This document shows positions 24,801 through 38,900 of a stretch of DNA of 64,000 nt, piece after piece; position 1 is the first letter of the stretch; every line of letters starts with the position of its first letter. This DNA is from Crotophaga sulcirostris (taxonomy: Eukaryota > Chordata > Aves > Cuculiformes > Crotophagidae): assembly GCA_013397455.1 (NCBI GenBank), contig VYZB01000040.1, forward strand, positions 2,877,267 to 2,941,266. The letters run 5' to 3'. A program made the translations under genes and the position numbers. The notes under the pieces were generated by a model. That model made no database searches, was not told where the DNA came from, and was given only the letters and a program-made list of their open reading frames with translations.

Positions 24801-27800
24801 CAAGAATGTGATTTAAAAAAGGGGTCATGCAATAGAAGTAGTTTTTAATCCCAATAAGCTTGTTACCACCATTTTGAACAGTATTACTTTAGTCCTCATT
24901 ATGAGCATCATTTAGCAATGCATCTCCATGTCAAGGCATCCAAAAGCAGGGGAAAAGGTATAGAAAAGACTTTTTATATTTTTTAATACAAATATCTAAG
25001 TACACATATATTCTCTTCAACAGTCACAACCAAATCCCTGTCTCCTGAAGCTAGTTGGAATGAACATATCTATACAAGCCTACAAGGTCAATCACATTAA
25101 CTTGTTCAGTGTTAACTTCCTAATTTGGAGTGGTATCACCCTTGATAAAATACTTCTGCTAGGAACATGACACGTATGCAAACTTCAGCGACCATTCCCA
25201 GTAGTTCACCAATTCCTACAATTGCTGTATTTTCACAAGAACATGCTGGCATACATCCACTACAAATGTTTGGAGGCCACTGGAGCAATTCAGTATTATA
25301 TTTTACTCAAACCAAAGATGGAATTTAAAGTCTTCAGTTAAGAACTGGTGTACTTCAGGTATCGCAAGTATATGTTTACATAAGGATTCCTCCTACACTC
25401 CCCTTAAAGAGTCAAAGAGTGACATTCTTACTATATCTAAATGTACCCTAAAGTTTGATTAAACTGTTTTGAACTCAGACTGCATCATTACAAAACAATA
25501 AAAAAAAATTACACTTGACAACCAGGTACCCTTTTGGCTTCAGGAGTTAGTTTATCTTAACACAACTGAATTATTTCTGCTGTCTGCACTTCTAGGGAGA
25601 AGACACCTCCTGCCGAGCTCTAACACCACAGTGAAGATGTACACTAACCTGAATTTGGAACAATGTTTTTTTCACAACCAAATAGTTTGGACCTCAATGA
25701 AGAATTAAATAGCTCCTCAAAAGACAGGGGTGAATTAAGTTCTTTCCAGAATACTCAAGCCACTTAGGACTATTAATGACTACTTAACTACCTAGGGTCT
25801 ATGCTTTCTGCTACTGAAATAGCTTGAGCTCAGTAACAGAGGACGGAATTCCTACTTCACGTGGTTATTTGAACTCTCCAAGAGGTGCATCCTCTCCCTA
25901 GGAGAGGGGACAGCAGAAGGACTTTGGTTATTTTAGAATATGAATAGCAAAAACCAGTATTTTTCAACACGGACTGTATATATTCTTTAGCTACAAGTTT
26001 GAGGTCAGTCTAGAATTGTGCACCCTCCACTGAAAAGTTAAATATTTCTGTATCATATTAAATCCCATTAATCCATTCCTACTCACCTGACTTAGTACAC
26101 AACACGAGTACAAAGTACTTCAATTTAACAACCTTAAGAGTCATTTACCAACCTAACTGCATGCTCGCATGCCCTGAAAACACATCCTCCTGTGCCAACT
26201 ACATGAGCTTTACAAGATTAAAAAAAGCAAGGTTTTTGCTCTAGGACACGCAGTTTTAACAAGCCTTGGAAATTCAACTTAAAGTGATTTCTGGTTCTAT
26301 AGTAACACATGCCTAAGATAAAGGGCTACCCTATCCAAATAATATTTTTAAATGCTTAACACACAGAACACTATGCTTTGAGCACCTACAGTAGCATACA
26401 ATCGCTTTGAAATCTGTAGATCCATATTTTGATTCAGGTAAGTAGCCTTAAAACAAGTACAGTAAATAACATTCTCAAAACACATGCTTATGCAAGCTAT
26501 TATGTAAAAGTAAACTTTAAAATTAGTGGGTATTTCTTTTCCCTTTCCTCCTTTTAGGTTTTAATTACTTTTTCTTTTTACACATCCCATTTCTCCCACT
26601 CCACGCACACGCTACAGCAGTTACAACTAACCTTGAAACTCTACAAAATGGGACACGACAGTTAAGCCACAAAGCACCTGTCATACGTTTTAGAAGATCC
26701 TACTAAAGATCTTCCATACTACTTGCATAATATAATACCACTTCAAATCATTAATTTTAACCTACTATTTTAATATAAATACCTTAGTTATGGGCAACTT
26801 TGTGAAGGGACGTTTTAACACACCAGCTGAAGTGGGGCTGGCCCAGCATCAGCTCAAGTTCAGAAAAATTTTACTCCTGCTAAACAATTTACACTACAGT
26901 ATTCTTGTTTGGAATACTGCAAAGACAGCAAAGTTCTCCTGTTCCTCACTGTTAATATGCACGTCTAGAAGGCAGCCAAAGTGCATCCTGATCAATGTGA
27001 AACAGAACTGAAAGCCAAGATAGTTAAAATATAACTAAACAAAAGAAAAAACACTCAGCTTCATACAGTATCAACGACCCAGCCTGAAGAATACTTGGAA
27101 TCAGCAAAACCCCTTCCCAGAAGCACAGTACCTTTTTGCAGGGCTTAAAATGCTCAACCCCTGGGTCTTCAGGCTCTATTAAATTCTGTGTTCATAAAAC
27201 ATGTATGCGGTGGCCCAAGCAATTACGTACGGAATTTTTGAGTCGTGACAAACTACTTTACCTCTTGCATGAGAAAAGGGACCACATAGGCTACGTGGCT
27301 CCTACTTTTACTATTCAGGCTAAGCTGAGGCAAGGTCGTTTCTTTAGCAGGTCAGAAGCTAGAAACAAATATTAAGTGTGGTACTGGAGTTGCTGCTAGA
27401 TACATCCTTCCTGGCTATGGACAAGGCAGAAGGAGAAGAGACTCACATGCATGACGGATGCCAGTAACACCAGTGCAGCACTGGAGCACCCAGAAGAGGA
27501 CACACTGAGCCTGGCCCCAGTACTGATGCAGACATAAATATCTACCAAAATGCAAGGCCTACCACTCCTCCTTCCTCTTAACATGCCATGCATGGCTGTG
27601 CCTCTTCCTACTGCACCAAATCCTGTGCGAGAAGCATCACATTTTGGAAACAAGAGTTAATCCTTTCTACTGATATAGGCAGTTACACATTAGAAATTCT
27701 GCATTTAAGATTTCAATACTTTGCTATTTCAAACTGTAATGACTTCCGGAGCTTTGGGGTACTGCAAATACTGAAAGTACTTAACTATTCTCTACAGGTC

Positions 27801-30343
27801 TCCAAAATAACAACATTATATCTCATTGCATCATGAAAACAAACAGATCCTTTGTGCTAGAGAGACTTCAACTTCAAACATTCTACTGATGTGAGCAAAA
27901 GGCCCTTTTTAGCACTCCTCTAAGATACTAAGACTCTTGCCTTCTCCATTTTTAGAGAAAAATGAACGTTACTAAGGTGTGCACCTACAGAGGATGAACT
28001 GAACAAAATGGTCAAACTGGAAAAAAACGTGACAAGAACAGTATCTGCATTCAGCTTTTCTACCATAGTCATTGTCCTTCAAAACACACATCCTTCATCA
28101 CTTAATCACTGTGCATATAGGCAAGCCTCAATTCACTCGTGCATATGTGGGGCTTTGCCACAACTTGTCCACTTAAAATAATGGCTTGTCAAACTGATGG
28201 TCTTTAGAAATTTATTCCCCTAATCATAGCAAGTTCCCTTTGGTGATACTGCAAAATAATTTGTGGGAAAGAATAATACTTCTGTTTTCAAATTAAAACC
28301 AGAGGGTGTTTCCCTGTTACAGAAGAATGATGTTTGACAGTCTAAAGACATCCTTTGTCAAGTTATCCTGTATACCTTGCATTAATTAAGCACTATTCAA
28401 TTAACCACATCTGAACCAAAGTTCAGGTGCCTTTGCTGGCTCTTCATGCAGCTGGAAGCAAATGGTCCTAAGTCAGAGGAAAAAAAGTTTGTTCAAGAAG
28501 CCGCAGAAAGTGAAATAAATTGATCCCCTCTCCCTTCCCAGTTTCAGAAGCATTCTGTATTTTAGCTTCCCCTATCATTCTTCTCTATAATACCCAGAAG
28601 AAAGGATTTTGGATCAAAAAAATAAAACGAACCAGCAACAAGATTAGCTCTGAAATGTTTTAGTTACATTGAACCAACTAGTCATTAAAATTATGTTTTA
28701 GTTTAGATCAATTCATCAGTTTCTATACATGATTTGAGCACTTCAGTACTCAGACATTTGCTTGAAGTTTACAAGCTTGCCACATTAATAATGAAGTTTT
28801 AAGCACACAGGAGCCCAGTATTGTCTGCTTAGGATGCAGTTGGAGCAAGCAGAAACAGTTCCATCTTAAGAACCACGGATGTCTCTGCTGTTTTCTCAAA
28901 GCTGTGTGAAGGCAGTTAGACTGGAAGTACTATTAAGCACGTCTAGATTGATGGATCAGTCATTTCAAAGGGCACTGAATGAGCTAATGATTTTTTTTTA
29001 TTACTGTAAGCCCAAGATCCTTAAAAAAGGCTGTTAGGTAGATGAAGTGTGTCACATACTGCTATTGCAACTTAAAAAAACCAAATGGAAAGCTACTTAA
29101 GCTTATGTTTCATACAGGGTGCTGCAGTCGACAATCCAGAAAGTTTGGACTAAGAGAAGCTCTTCATATTTTTGTAGTTTTACTGTTAAGTCAAAGTACT
29201 AGTTTAGCCATTACAGGTTTACCAAAAATACACAAAAGAGACATCTTTTTGACCTAGGACAATTAGGCTTAATACAGAAAGACATATCTACTACTTATCC
29301 CATTGACACCTTGTACTAGAAATCATATTTCATCTCAGACTACCTTCTACTGCACTTCAGAGTTAAGAATTCAGGAGCTGTTCAGGAATTGCATTTTGTT
29401 CTCCATCACTTCACTATTACAACAGCCCTAATCTCCAGGATACCATCATATTTGCTGGTTAATACTAATATTTACTTGAACTATTTAATTGCATATTTAA
29501 ACTAGACAGGTGATGCTTGATCAAAGTATGTTCCTGAAAGTCAGATACACAGCACTGCAGATGTGTTCACGTGGCAAAGCAACCTGAAAATTTATGGTGT
29601 GATTGCCAGTACTGGGAACAGTGCAGAGAAACCATAACCATGACAACAGTCACCTAGGAAAGAAAGCTGCAACACCTCCTGGTACCAAAACACTTATGAG
29701 TCCTAACTTCATCCTGTATTGCCCAAATATATTTCTAACCCCAAACGGATACCTTTAATCTTGATCTCTGAAGAGCAAACTTGAAATCAGTTCCTTTTTC
29801 TACACATACATAAAAAGAAATCAGATTAGAGATTTCTTCAAGAACTAAGAAAACTAAAGACTAAGACTTAAAGAAAAGCATGTTAAAAAAAACTAATTTT
29901 TTTATTTATACTTGCACAAAAAGGCGGACAATTGCCAACATCCAAATAGGAAGCATCTAGCAAGACCTGAAAGAGTATTAGTCTCCTTTACCCCTCTTCA
30001 TTTTCCTCTATATACACTTGCCTGGAAAGACCATATTGACTTCTGCCTTAAACAACTTTGAATTTAAACAAAAGTGAATGCACAGTAAGAACTTTATCTG
30101 ACCACTTGTTTACTGGGAAATCCCCATATGGATTCCAGAAACACTCAAACCCCCAACCAACAGACTGCACATTAGCATTGGGTGTCCTTCCTGACACACT
30201 CTCCCTTTCACTACACCAAAAAAAGCCCCCAAACTTTAGTGGCCTTCTTGATACCGACTCCTCCCATATCTTCTAAAATACTGATAGACCCCCTTCCTTT
30301 GTGCAAATTTAAGCCATTCTCATTTTAAAATGGAAATTCCGCT

Positions 30344-30357
30344 ACACACACACACAC
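30344..30357. repeat. Short AC dinucleotide repeat
   Basis: There are seven AC units in intron 3 of FAM53A. This is a minor microsatellite with no evident function. Confidence 0.8.
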
Positions 30358-32911
30358 GTAAGTCTTCACCCTTTAATTTCAGCAACAAAATATCATTTCC
30401 CATCAGGACTGCAGCTACATTTCTTGTAAATCGTTCTATTCTTTAACTAAAATTCACAGCAGCCATTTATACTGAAGTAGTCTTACAGATACAAGTCTGA
30501 AGCAAGTTGTTTTCTCCAATATGCTTATATACCAAATTGAATTCAAAAAGTCTTTCTGAACATCAAAAACCCCACAAAAGATGATTTTTTTGCACTAATC
30601 CAGCTAATCTTATTTCTGTGTGAACTGATCTCACAGGAAGTTTCTTGGGTGGAGACCTGAAGAAGTTTTATAAAGCCTCTGAACTATCTCTGAATTACTA
30701 GTACTAGCCCAGCACATGCCCATTTCTGCTGTCCAAAGAAACAGAATCTAAACTAGAACAGTTCCCACTAAAACCTCAACCCCGGTACATCTTCAGCCCC
30801 TTAGAGCTGGAGAGATAACGCCCTACTCAGCAGAGCTGTTAATTGCAATTCTTAACATTTTCTACTTACCCTTGTTGACACGATCATAGTAGATTAAAAC
30901 ACAACAGCATGACACAACTAGTCTTGGAAGTTAACGCCTTATCCCAAAAGGAAAAGAGTTAGTTCTTCAAAGCCATGCTATGACATAGAGTTTGGCATAA
31001 AAAGCCAAGATATAGTCTGTATTAAAAACCTTTAACAACAATGAACTTGAGCTGCCTACAGAAAATAAACTAAGTATTGAATCTCAATTGCTTACTCTAC
31101 AGCAGTATGTAGCAAAAGTGGTCCAAAGGGCAACAAGTGTTTCTTAAATATTCTCCTTAACTTCCATCCAGTGGTCATCAGGATCAGACAGTTTTATAAG
31201 AACAATAGCTCTTCTAGTTTTATGCACTTAACAGCACCAGCATGTTTACCTTGAGTGTGGCACACAAATCTGCACTCAACTCTTGTGCTATCTACCTCAA
31301 TGAGCAGCTAAAACATCATACATTAGTTTTGCCAGACAGTGCAGCAATAGCAAGAACATCATATAAAAGTGAGACCTGCCCAACATACAGAACAACTGCA
31401 AAAAGATGGAGGTGGCCATCTATAGACAAAGCATCTAAACACATATTACAAGTGGAAAGACAAAACACCCAAAGGAGTAGATGATACTAAAGCGTTTCAC
31501 TAGTGCAGTGGCATCAGCCACATAAGGGAAGACTGGAATATTCAAGAACTCAACTGAAATGATATCATGGGCACATTTATAGAAAAGCACAAGGTCACGC
31601 TATCAGACTGCATCATGAGGAATTCATTAGCTGGAAGGGTCAGAGCAGGACAAGACAGACAAGTGACTACAGTCACCAACAATAGAGCTGTAAAAGGAGA
31701 CAGAATAAGATGAAAGCAGATGCAAAAGCAGAAAAAATTGTGTTTCAAGAAAGGAGTTGGGAGCTAGGAAAGGTTCACAGAAAGGATACTTCAGAAGAGC
31801 CCCATTTATTTAGCATGGGTAAAAGGACCATCAGCAGTAACTCTTCTCTAGATCTACAGACTGTAGAGGGACCTATTGAAAAGGAAGAGCTAAAGACCCA
31901 CTGTAGAGAATGCATTCACTTAAGGACAAGTGATATAACCAGCTACGAATAAGTTTAAAGGGATCACTCTTGCAGCTTCATTCTTTGCACCAGTTTTCTA
32001 GCAGAAGCCAACCATTTTGGGAATGAACAATAAAACACAGTTTCAGTTAAAACCCCTGTTAGCTAGTGCTCACATGCTAATCTTTAAAACACATCAACTT
32101 CACTTGCTTGCTTTTGCAATAAATTGAAGCCTAGAAACCTGTATAATCTCTTTCAGCAGCAGAGTTAAGCTTGGCTATACATCTGACAGTTATTACTATT
32201 TGGAGATTGATGTTTCAACAGCATGTAAGCCTAAGCAAGAAGGTTGCGGAAGAGAAACTAGCAGGGTGGGGAGTGTTACAAAAAAAAAAAAAACAAGCTT
32301 ATCATAAGCCTCAATATATTTAAATAGATCACAAAAAATATTGTGAACAAGTTGGTCAGTGAAGGGTGAAAACAGCCTAGTACAAAATAAAACATTCTCA
32401 GAGTTCTATCTTAAAAACAGTAAACGAACAAGGAAACAACATTTAAAAAGCCTTTGTGACAGACTAGCACACCTACGCAAGATTTCTTTTGAAAAAGAAA
32501 ATATGAATTGAAGCATTTATAAAAGTAACTTGCTCGAAGTTCCCTTTAACCTATGGAGTACAGAGGAGAACTAATAAATGAAATAACTAGAATTTGTGTT
32601 TAGTTGATCGACGAGGTTCTGAAAGGAAACAAAACTCATTAAAAGCAGAAAATACAAGCGGAAGAACGTCTTTACTAAATCATTCAGGTATAGTCAACTT
32701 TGAGAAACTGTCCAGAAAGTCTCGCTTATATGTTTTCAGGCTTCTAATACCTAAAATTTAATTTGAAGTAGTAAAAAAAGAAGCACTACAATCTAGTATT
32801 TAAAAAAAAACACTTTCAAACAAATTAGTGATACTCAAGCCCTTTACCTTACTTGTTAGGGAAAAAGTATCGTCTTCTGCCTTACTCCATGTACACAAAG
32901 CCTTTTCAGAT

Positions 32912-32927
32912 GGGGGGGGGGGGGGGG
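32912..32927. repeat. G16 homopolymer run
   Basis: Sixteen consecutive G residues on the plus strand, so C16 in the FAM53A pre-mRNA sense. G runs of this length are uncommon beside A/T runs in this window and may be length-polymorphic or inexactly sequenced. Confidence 0.85.
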
Positions 32928-35900
32928 AATCAAAGCAGGTATGAATCACATTAAAAAATTGAAATGTGACTGATCTGAAACTGATGGGGAGAAGGAGCTT
33001 TAAGGCAGAGGGAATTAACATTTATAGTTTGCCAACAGTTTCATTGAGGTTTGTTCTTACAGATTAGAGGTTATTACGAACACAACTGTTCGCTACATGC
33101 ATTTCAACATCCTGCCATTCCTCAGTTCCTTCTCTGTAATCCTCAGTTTTAAAAGTTTCCAAGCACAAACTTCAAGGACCAGTCTATTTCTGGTATAACT
33201 AAAACTTAAGACTACTAATATGCATTATAAATTATATTATCATCATAAAACTGGACTTAACCCCATGCTGAAAGGATATGGATCCCATGATCTAAAAGGC
33301 ACGATAAAGTGTTTCATAATAAGGGAAGGACTTTACGACAGCACAGAAAAAATACTGAGCATGACAGCAGCTAAGTAGCCAAGCACTACTGTTTCCTGTA
33401 AGATATCAAAGCAAAAAAGGTCCTTTCTTAAAAAAAATAAACAGAGGAGAAATTCAAAGTGTCCCAAACCTGTCACTCATTATGGTCTGCAGACAATATG
33501 TTGTAGCACTAACTTGAATCTTTCTCCTATTTAGGTCACAGTTCCAGCTACTCCCACAAGTTTCTGCAGTGCTCTGACATAGGCAGAGAAACACCTCAAA
33601 TATTCACTATTACTTGGAGTGAATGTGGCAGTTTATTGATTTTTGCATTGTATGAGTGGCAGCTGCTTTTTTCACTGCTCTGAAGAAAAAGAGTCTGAAC
33701 CAAGGATATTATACCAGTGTGCAGGGAACTCCCAACGTAGAGGATCCAGCACCTACCAGCAAACTTACATCTGAAGAAATACTATTTATGCTTAAAACCA
33801 TACGAAACCAAAAGCCAGCTCAAGAACATCAGTTTTACTAATAGAGCTGCTTGGGGAAATAAAAATTGGAAGAGACAGGAACTCAGCACTCTTTGTAAAT
33901 CTAGAGTATAAACTAAAAAGACTGCAGAGGACAGATTCCCTCCTTCCCCTCTCAATCGCCAGCAACTCCTCCTGAAGTACAAAGTATGCTTTTTTTAAAT
34001 CCATAACTTTAAGGCACTAACTTGCAGATTGTCAAACTGTTGGCAGTGGTAAAGAAAAAAAAAAAGATAGCACCAAATTCTGTTTGGGAACAGAACTGTT
34101 GGGAAGTTTTTACCCTTTTGCCACCATTTTCTGGTTGCTGATTGTGCCACACATCCTACTTATGAGACTTGTACCATTGTTGCCTAGACATCTTCGTATT
34201 TTTCAGAGCAAGTGCCAAGACAGAAATAGCCAGAATCATGCTAGAGGGATTACAATGTAATACAGCAATGTTAAAGATTCTGAATCAGAGTCATCATGGA
34301 AACAGGTTTACTAAAAAATACAAGTACAAGCTGTACTTGTAATGAGTGCTTTTTCAATAAATGACGACATTTCAACAAAAATGATCACATTTGAACCAAT
34401 TTGGATACTGGAAGGTGACTTCTGTTACAACAGTAGTGTCTGGGAGGAAGAAATTTAAAACAAGTTTAAATAAAGAAATATGAAGTGGGTATGTGGAGGG
34501 AGTTCATACGGTTTCACGGATACTTGATATTCACAGGTTTGGCCCTTAAATATGCTAAGGCCACATCTGAGCCATCCAGAAAACATCCAGGTTACTAAAT
34601 CCCAAGTCTAGCTAGTCAGGGAACATTTCAGTAACTTGCATAAGGCAGTTTCTATAGAGGTACAAGATCAGCTTTGTGTATTTATATAGGAACTGCATAC
34701 ACTACCATCTGTTGGTCATGTCACCACACAGAAGAGCCTCAAAGAATTCAATTCTACTTTATATTTCTGCTAGAAGGTAGGGGATATTTCTTACTGCCAC
34801 GATGAAAACTGAGAAGGATTTAGTGATGCTCAACACTAGGAGGCCCAGCTGATTTTCTGGACAGTTATTCTCTACAAGGGAATCTAAACAGGATTTTGAC
34901 ACCAGACCAAAGAACTTGAAAAATCCCTAAACAAAAAGCAGCAGAACAACGCAGAGCAACAAAGATAACTCAGAGCAAAGCCAAAGAGGAATTGCAGAAT
35001 AGTAATATGCAAGAAGCAGAACCTGAAGAGTGGCAAGCTGTGTAAACTACTTAATTCAGCACATGCCCTGGGTCTCCCACAGTAATATAAAAAGAATTAC
35101 TCCTGATTCCAACGTCGACTTCTCTTGTCCTCCCTCCAAAGAAAAAAGAACTTAGAGCACCAAATAATAGTCCATAACTTCCTTAAAAGACATAAGCACA
35201 TACAGGCACACATACAGATCCAGTAATGGGGAAATAAGTTGGCAACACTTGGGAAGAAAAAAGATTTTAGACCATGTGGAATTAGTCAGGAGACATCATG
35301 CCAGCTTGCCAATTTCCAATAAACAGAGACATGCATTTTGTAAGAATGCTTAACTGCCTTTTGAAAAAAAATGTTGATTCTCATTAGAACAGTTCCATAC
35401 TTTAGGTCTGTAGCATGTAAGATTCATCCAAGAAGGAAAAGCCTTACATGCTTACAGAAAAGATTGCTTTCTCAAGGCCTAAAACTGAAGGAGATTTTCA
35501 AGTTCAAGTATCTACATTTACTTTACTTTTTTTTAAATAACACAGCTCTGCAAAATAACATCCAAATGCAATGGTAACAGAGGCAATGACTAAAGAGGCT
35601 CTAAACCATGTGTGAAACCATCAGTTTAACCCCTTCAGGCAACAATGTTCAAGGTAAAAAACAGTGATCAGTCTTTGAAAAATAACCAGGTCAAGAAAAT
35701 GCTCTGCTGTGGTTAGAAAAACCACCACACAGGACCATTTCCTAACAACTTTATGACCTGTACAACTCTGGTTTGGAACATAGTTATCAGTTATGTTTCA
35801 GCATGGAAAACTTAAATGTTTTTTGAAAGAAAGATCATTTAAGGTACAAGACTGGAAAAAGTGTTCCTTTCTAACATTGCTCAACCTAAAAACTATTTCA

Positions 35901-38900
35901 AACAAATTAAGACTTCATTAATTAGCAATTAGAGCTATAGGTGAAGGAGCTTTTTCTTTTAATGAAGGAGGGGAATTACACAAGATCTGGATTATCCAAG
36001 CTCCAGTGCATCTGAAGTGGAGCCCTAGAGGGACAGCAAACCCCCTTTAAGCTACCTCAGTAATTCATTTTGTTTGTGGCAGGAAGAGGTAAAAGCATTG
36101 AATTTAAGACTTGCATTATCACCTACAACTTGGCAAGCTGCAGATTCATCCTTAGGTATTTGTACCAACACCACAGTAAAAATCATCTCAGGCAACTGGG
36201 CCTTGTTTACCATTGTACTGGGACAGGACCTGCTAGTCCTGCCCAAAAGATCTGTCATTCAGATCAACATTTGCTCCTATAAGTCAGAGACTACACATCA
36301 AGCCTCAGATGTACCCTGGAGCTCTCTTTGGAAGAGTTCTCCTGCTTAAAACACCTAGAAACCTATTTTTCAAGGCCTTCCTTCTCTGAACAGCTGTTCC
36401 TTGGAGAAGATACCAAAAAATTAACAGGTTTGGTGTCAAGATGACTTCACCAGTAACAGAAGAGTATTAAGTAATTTTACCAGCTTTATACCAACCACGA
36501 ACAACAGCAGATGCACTGAAATAGCATGGATTGGGACAACCACTCATGTTCACTACAGCCACTAAGCGCTAGGGACAAAACTCTTCCATTTAACAGGAAA
36601 TGTGAACTCTGATTAAGCACCCTGGGCTACTCAAAAGAAGCCCAATACTGCCAGATGAAAACTTCTAATTTGCCAAAGTAATTATTTGTAATACTTTTAA
36701 GCTAAGCTAAGGATACACAAAGTTAATTATCTCAAAAATTATTAGGTGGCCTTAACGATATTTTAAGTGTAAAATAATCTTTAATACATCAAGGATACTT
36801 TTCCTGCTCAACTAAACCAAATATGAAGCAAGTGTTAGATGACACTAATACAAGCAAAACATATCACATGTCTCCCAAACTATAACAATGGCTATTTTTT
36901 CATAGTTAACTTTTATTTCTGCTACCCTAGAATAAATCCACAAGAACTAAGTGAAAAAAAAAACCAACAGGTAACCCTGTGAGAGCACTTCACATTGCTT
37001 TTATAGCACAATACAAAAAGTTGGCATTTAAGGCTTCATATATTAGATCTAGTTTTTAACTGGGTAGAAAATGTTTCTCTAGACCATCCCACAAAAAGGC
37101 AAAATACCTGTCAGATACTAAAAATCAGCAGGACACTAATTATCTGTTACTCATTAGCCATCTCACAAATCTGTTATTGCTTCCTCATATGGAAAGTTCT
37201 GAAGGACCATGATATTCCGAAGCTTGGCCGTCAGATGACTCACTCACTTTGAGACAAAACAGTATTACAAAAATATAATCCTTGTTCCATACAGACATTG
37301 TAATCACCATTGTATTTGAAAGAGGAAAACAAGGAAAAGGAATTCAGCTTCCCTTCCTCCGAGTCCTCAAACCACAGGGGTGGCAAAGGGAGGGGAGTGA
37401 GGAAGAGGAAAAACAAATGAAGTGGTTTCTATAACCAAAACCCCCATTAATTTCAAAGCAGACTAAATGACTGCACAACACTAACACTACAGAATGATCA
37501 CAGGAAAGCACAGCTTTAGAGAGGGTAACACATCATCACCAATGCCTCACACGCTGGCATTTGCTTTACAACACAATTAAAATACCAACACAAGAATTCA
37601 AGCGTTTGGAGAACACAAACTTAAAATTACACAAGATTATGTGAGAAGAATGAAGTTTGCAAATCTTGATCAACATAACAAGACAGATAAACAGGAAAAC
37701 TAAAACTAGTGATGAAGCAAGACCAGTAGTTCAGAACAAGGAAAAACCCCACTTTAACAGGGTTTAACAGTTTTTCTCTATATAACTTTTTCAAAATAAT
37801 AATTGAAGTTCACAATAAGTACTTTGTTGAATAGGGCAATGGCTGTCTCAAACTCAATTATATCACAGATTGAAAAAGAATTTGGAGGAAGTTGTCAAAA
37901 AGCATAGTTTCAACACCTCATTCTGTATTTAAGCATGCATTTTTTTTCAGTTGCATTGAACTGTACAGCTACTTGAACTGTAAAGTTCAAGTAATTGACA
38001 TAAACATTAGCTGCTTTCAGAGATGTTTTTACTTTGTGAAAAAAGACTTTTTTTTAAAGGAAAAATAGAAATGCTGAAAACCTTGAAAAACAGGCATCCC
38101 TCCCTGTTTAATTTGGTGGACTCAAGTCTCATCAAGCAAAGAGGATCTAAATTTATCAGCCCTGTCGGCCACTGAACAGTCTCCTAGATCTTGCTTTTGT
38201 AATAACTGTGTTCTTAAGTTAGCATTGTTCTTCCAGGAAACTCTTACAGCTTACACAATCAACTGCATGTACTGCAAGCAAGAAGGTTAACACAGACTCT
38301 TCAAAAAGAAGGTTAATTCCACTGGGCAGTGTCTCTGGCTATTAAATCCACAGCCTTTTTTCCCCATTTTGAGCTGAGTTCCATTACATCTACGCACTTG
38401 GATAAAGCCCACAAGTGTTCCATGAAAAGCTCAGACAAGTTCGTTCAGTAGCTGCACACCATAGCACATCTTGTATCCTTATCCTGATAAGATTCATTGT
38501 CAAAATAAGTTATAACTTGACCTGCCTTTCTTATAGCTAAATTTTGGAAGGAGTTTATGCAACGTTTACCTTTCCCTGAAAGAAGGGTATTATCTAATAT
38601 ACTCATTTTAGAATCGTAGGCTCTTTCCTCACTTCCACAAGGATTCATGACACACAGTAAAGAACTGAAACCCTTGCTTAAGCCTCTCTACCGCCCCATC
38701 AACAGTAAAAGCTTCCAATGTCTGGTCTCCAATCCACCCTTTAAAAGTGAGTCATGGCACAAAGGTTGTCTTTGGGCAACGCTGCTACATACGTTTTGGT
38801 AAAAGACTCAGCTCTCCGTACAGGAGTAATTCTGATTTCACCTGGTACAGCATCTAATTTATTAAGAGTAGTTAAAACTTAGCGTTGTTACATTGCTTTG

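Noticed and set aside
34319..34341. Perfect 10-base inverted repeat TACAAGTACA / TGTACTTGTA with a 3-base loop
   Set aside because: Arms of 9-10 bases with short loops are expected about once or twice by chance in 64 kb, and this one is AT-rich with no supporting context.
37970..37993. 9-base inverted repeat TACTTGAAC / GTTCAAGTA
   Set aside because: It is within chance expectation and lies in unremarkable intron sequence.
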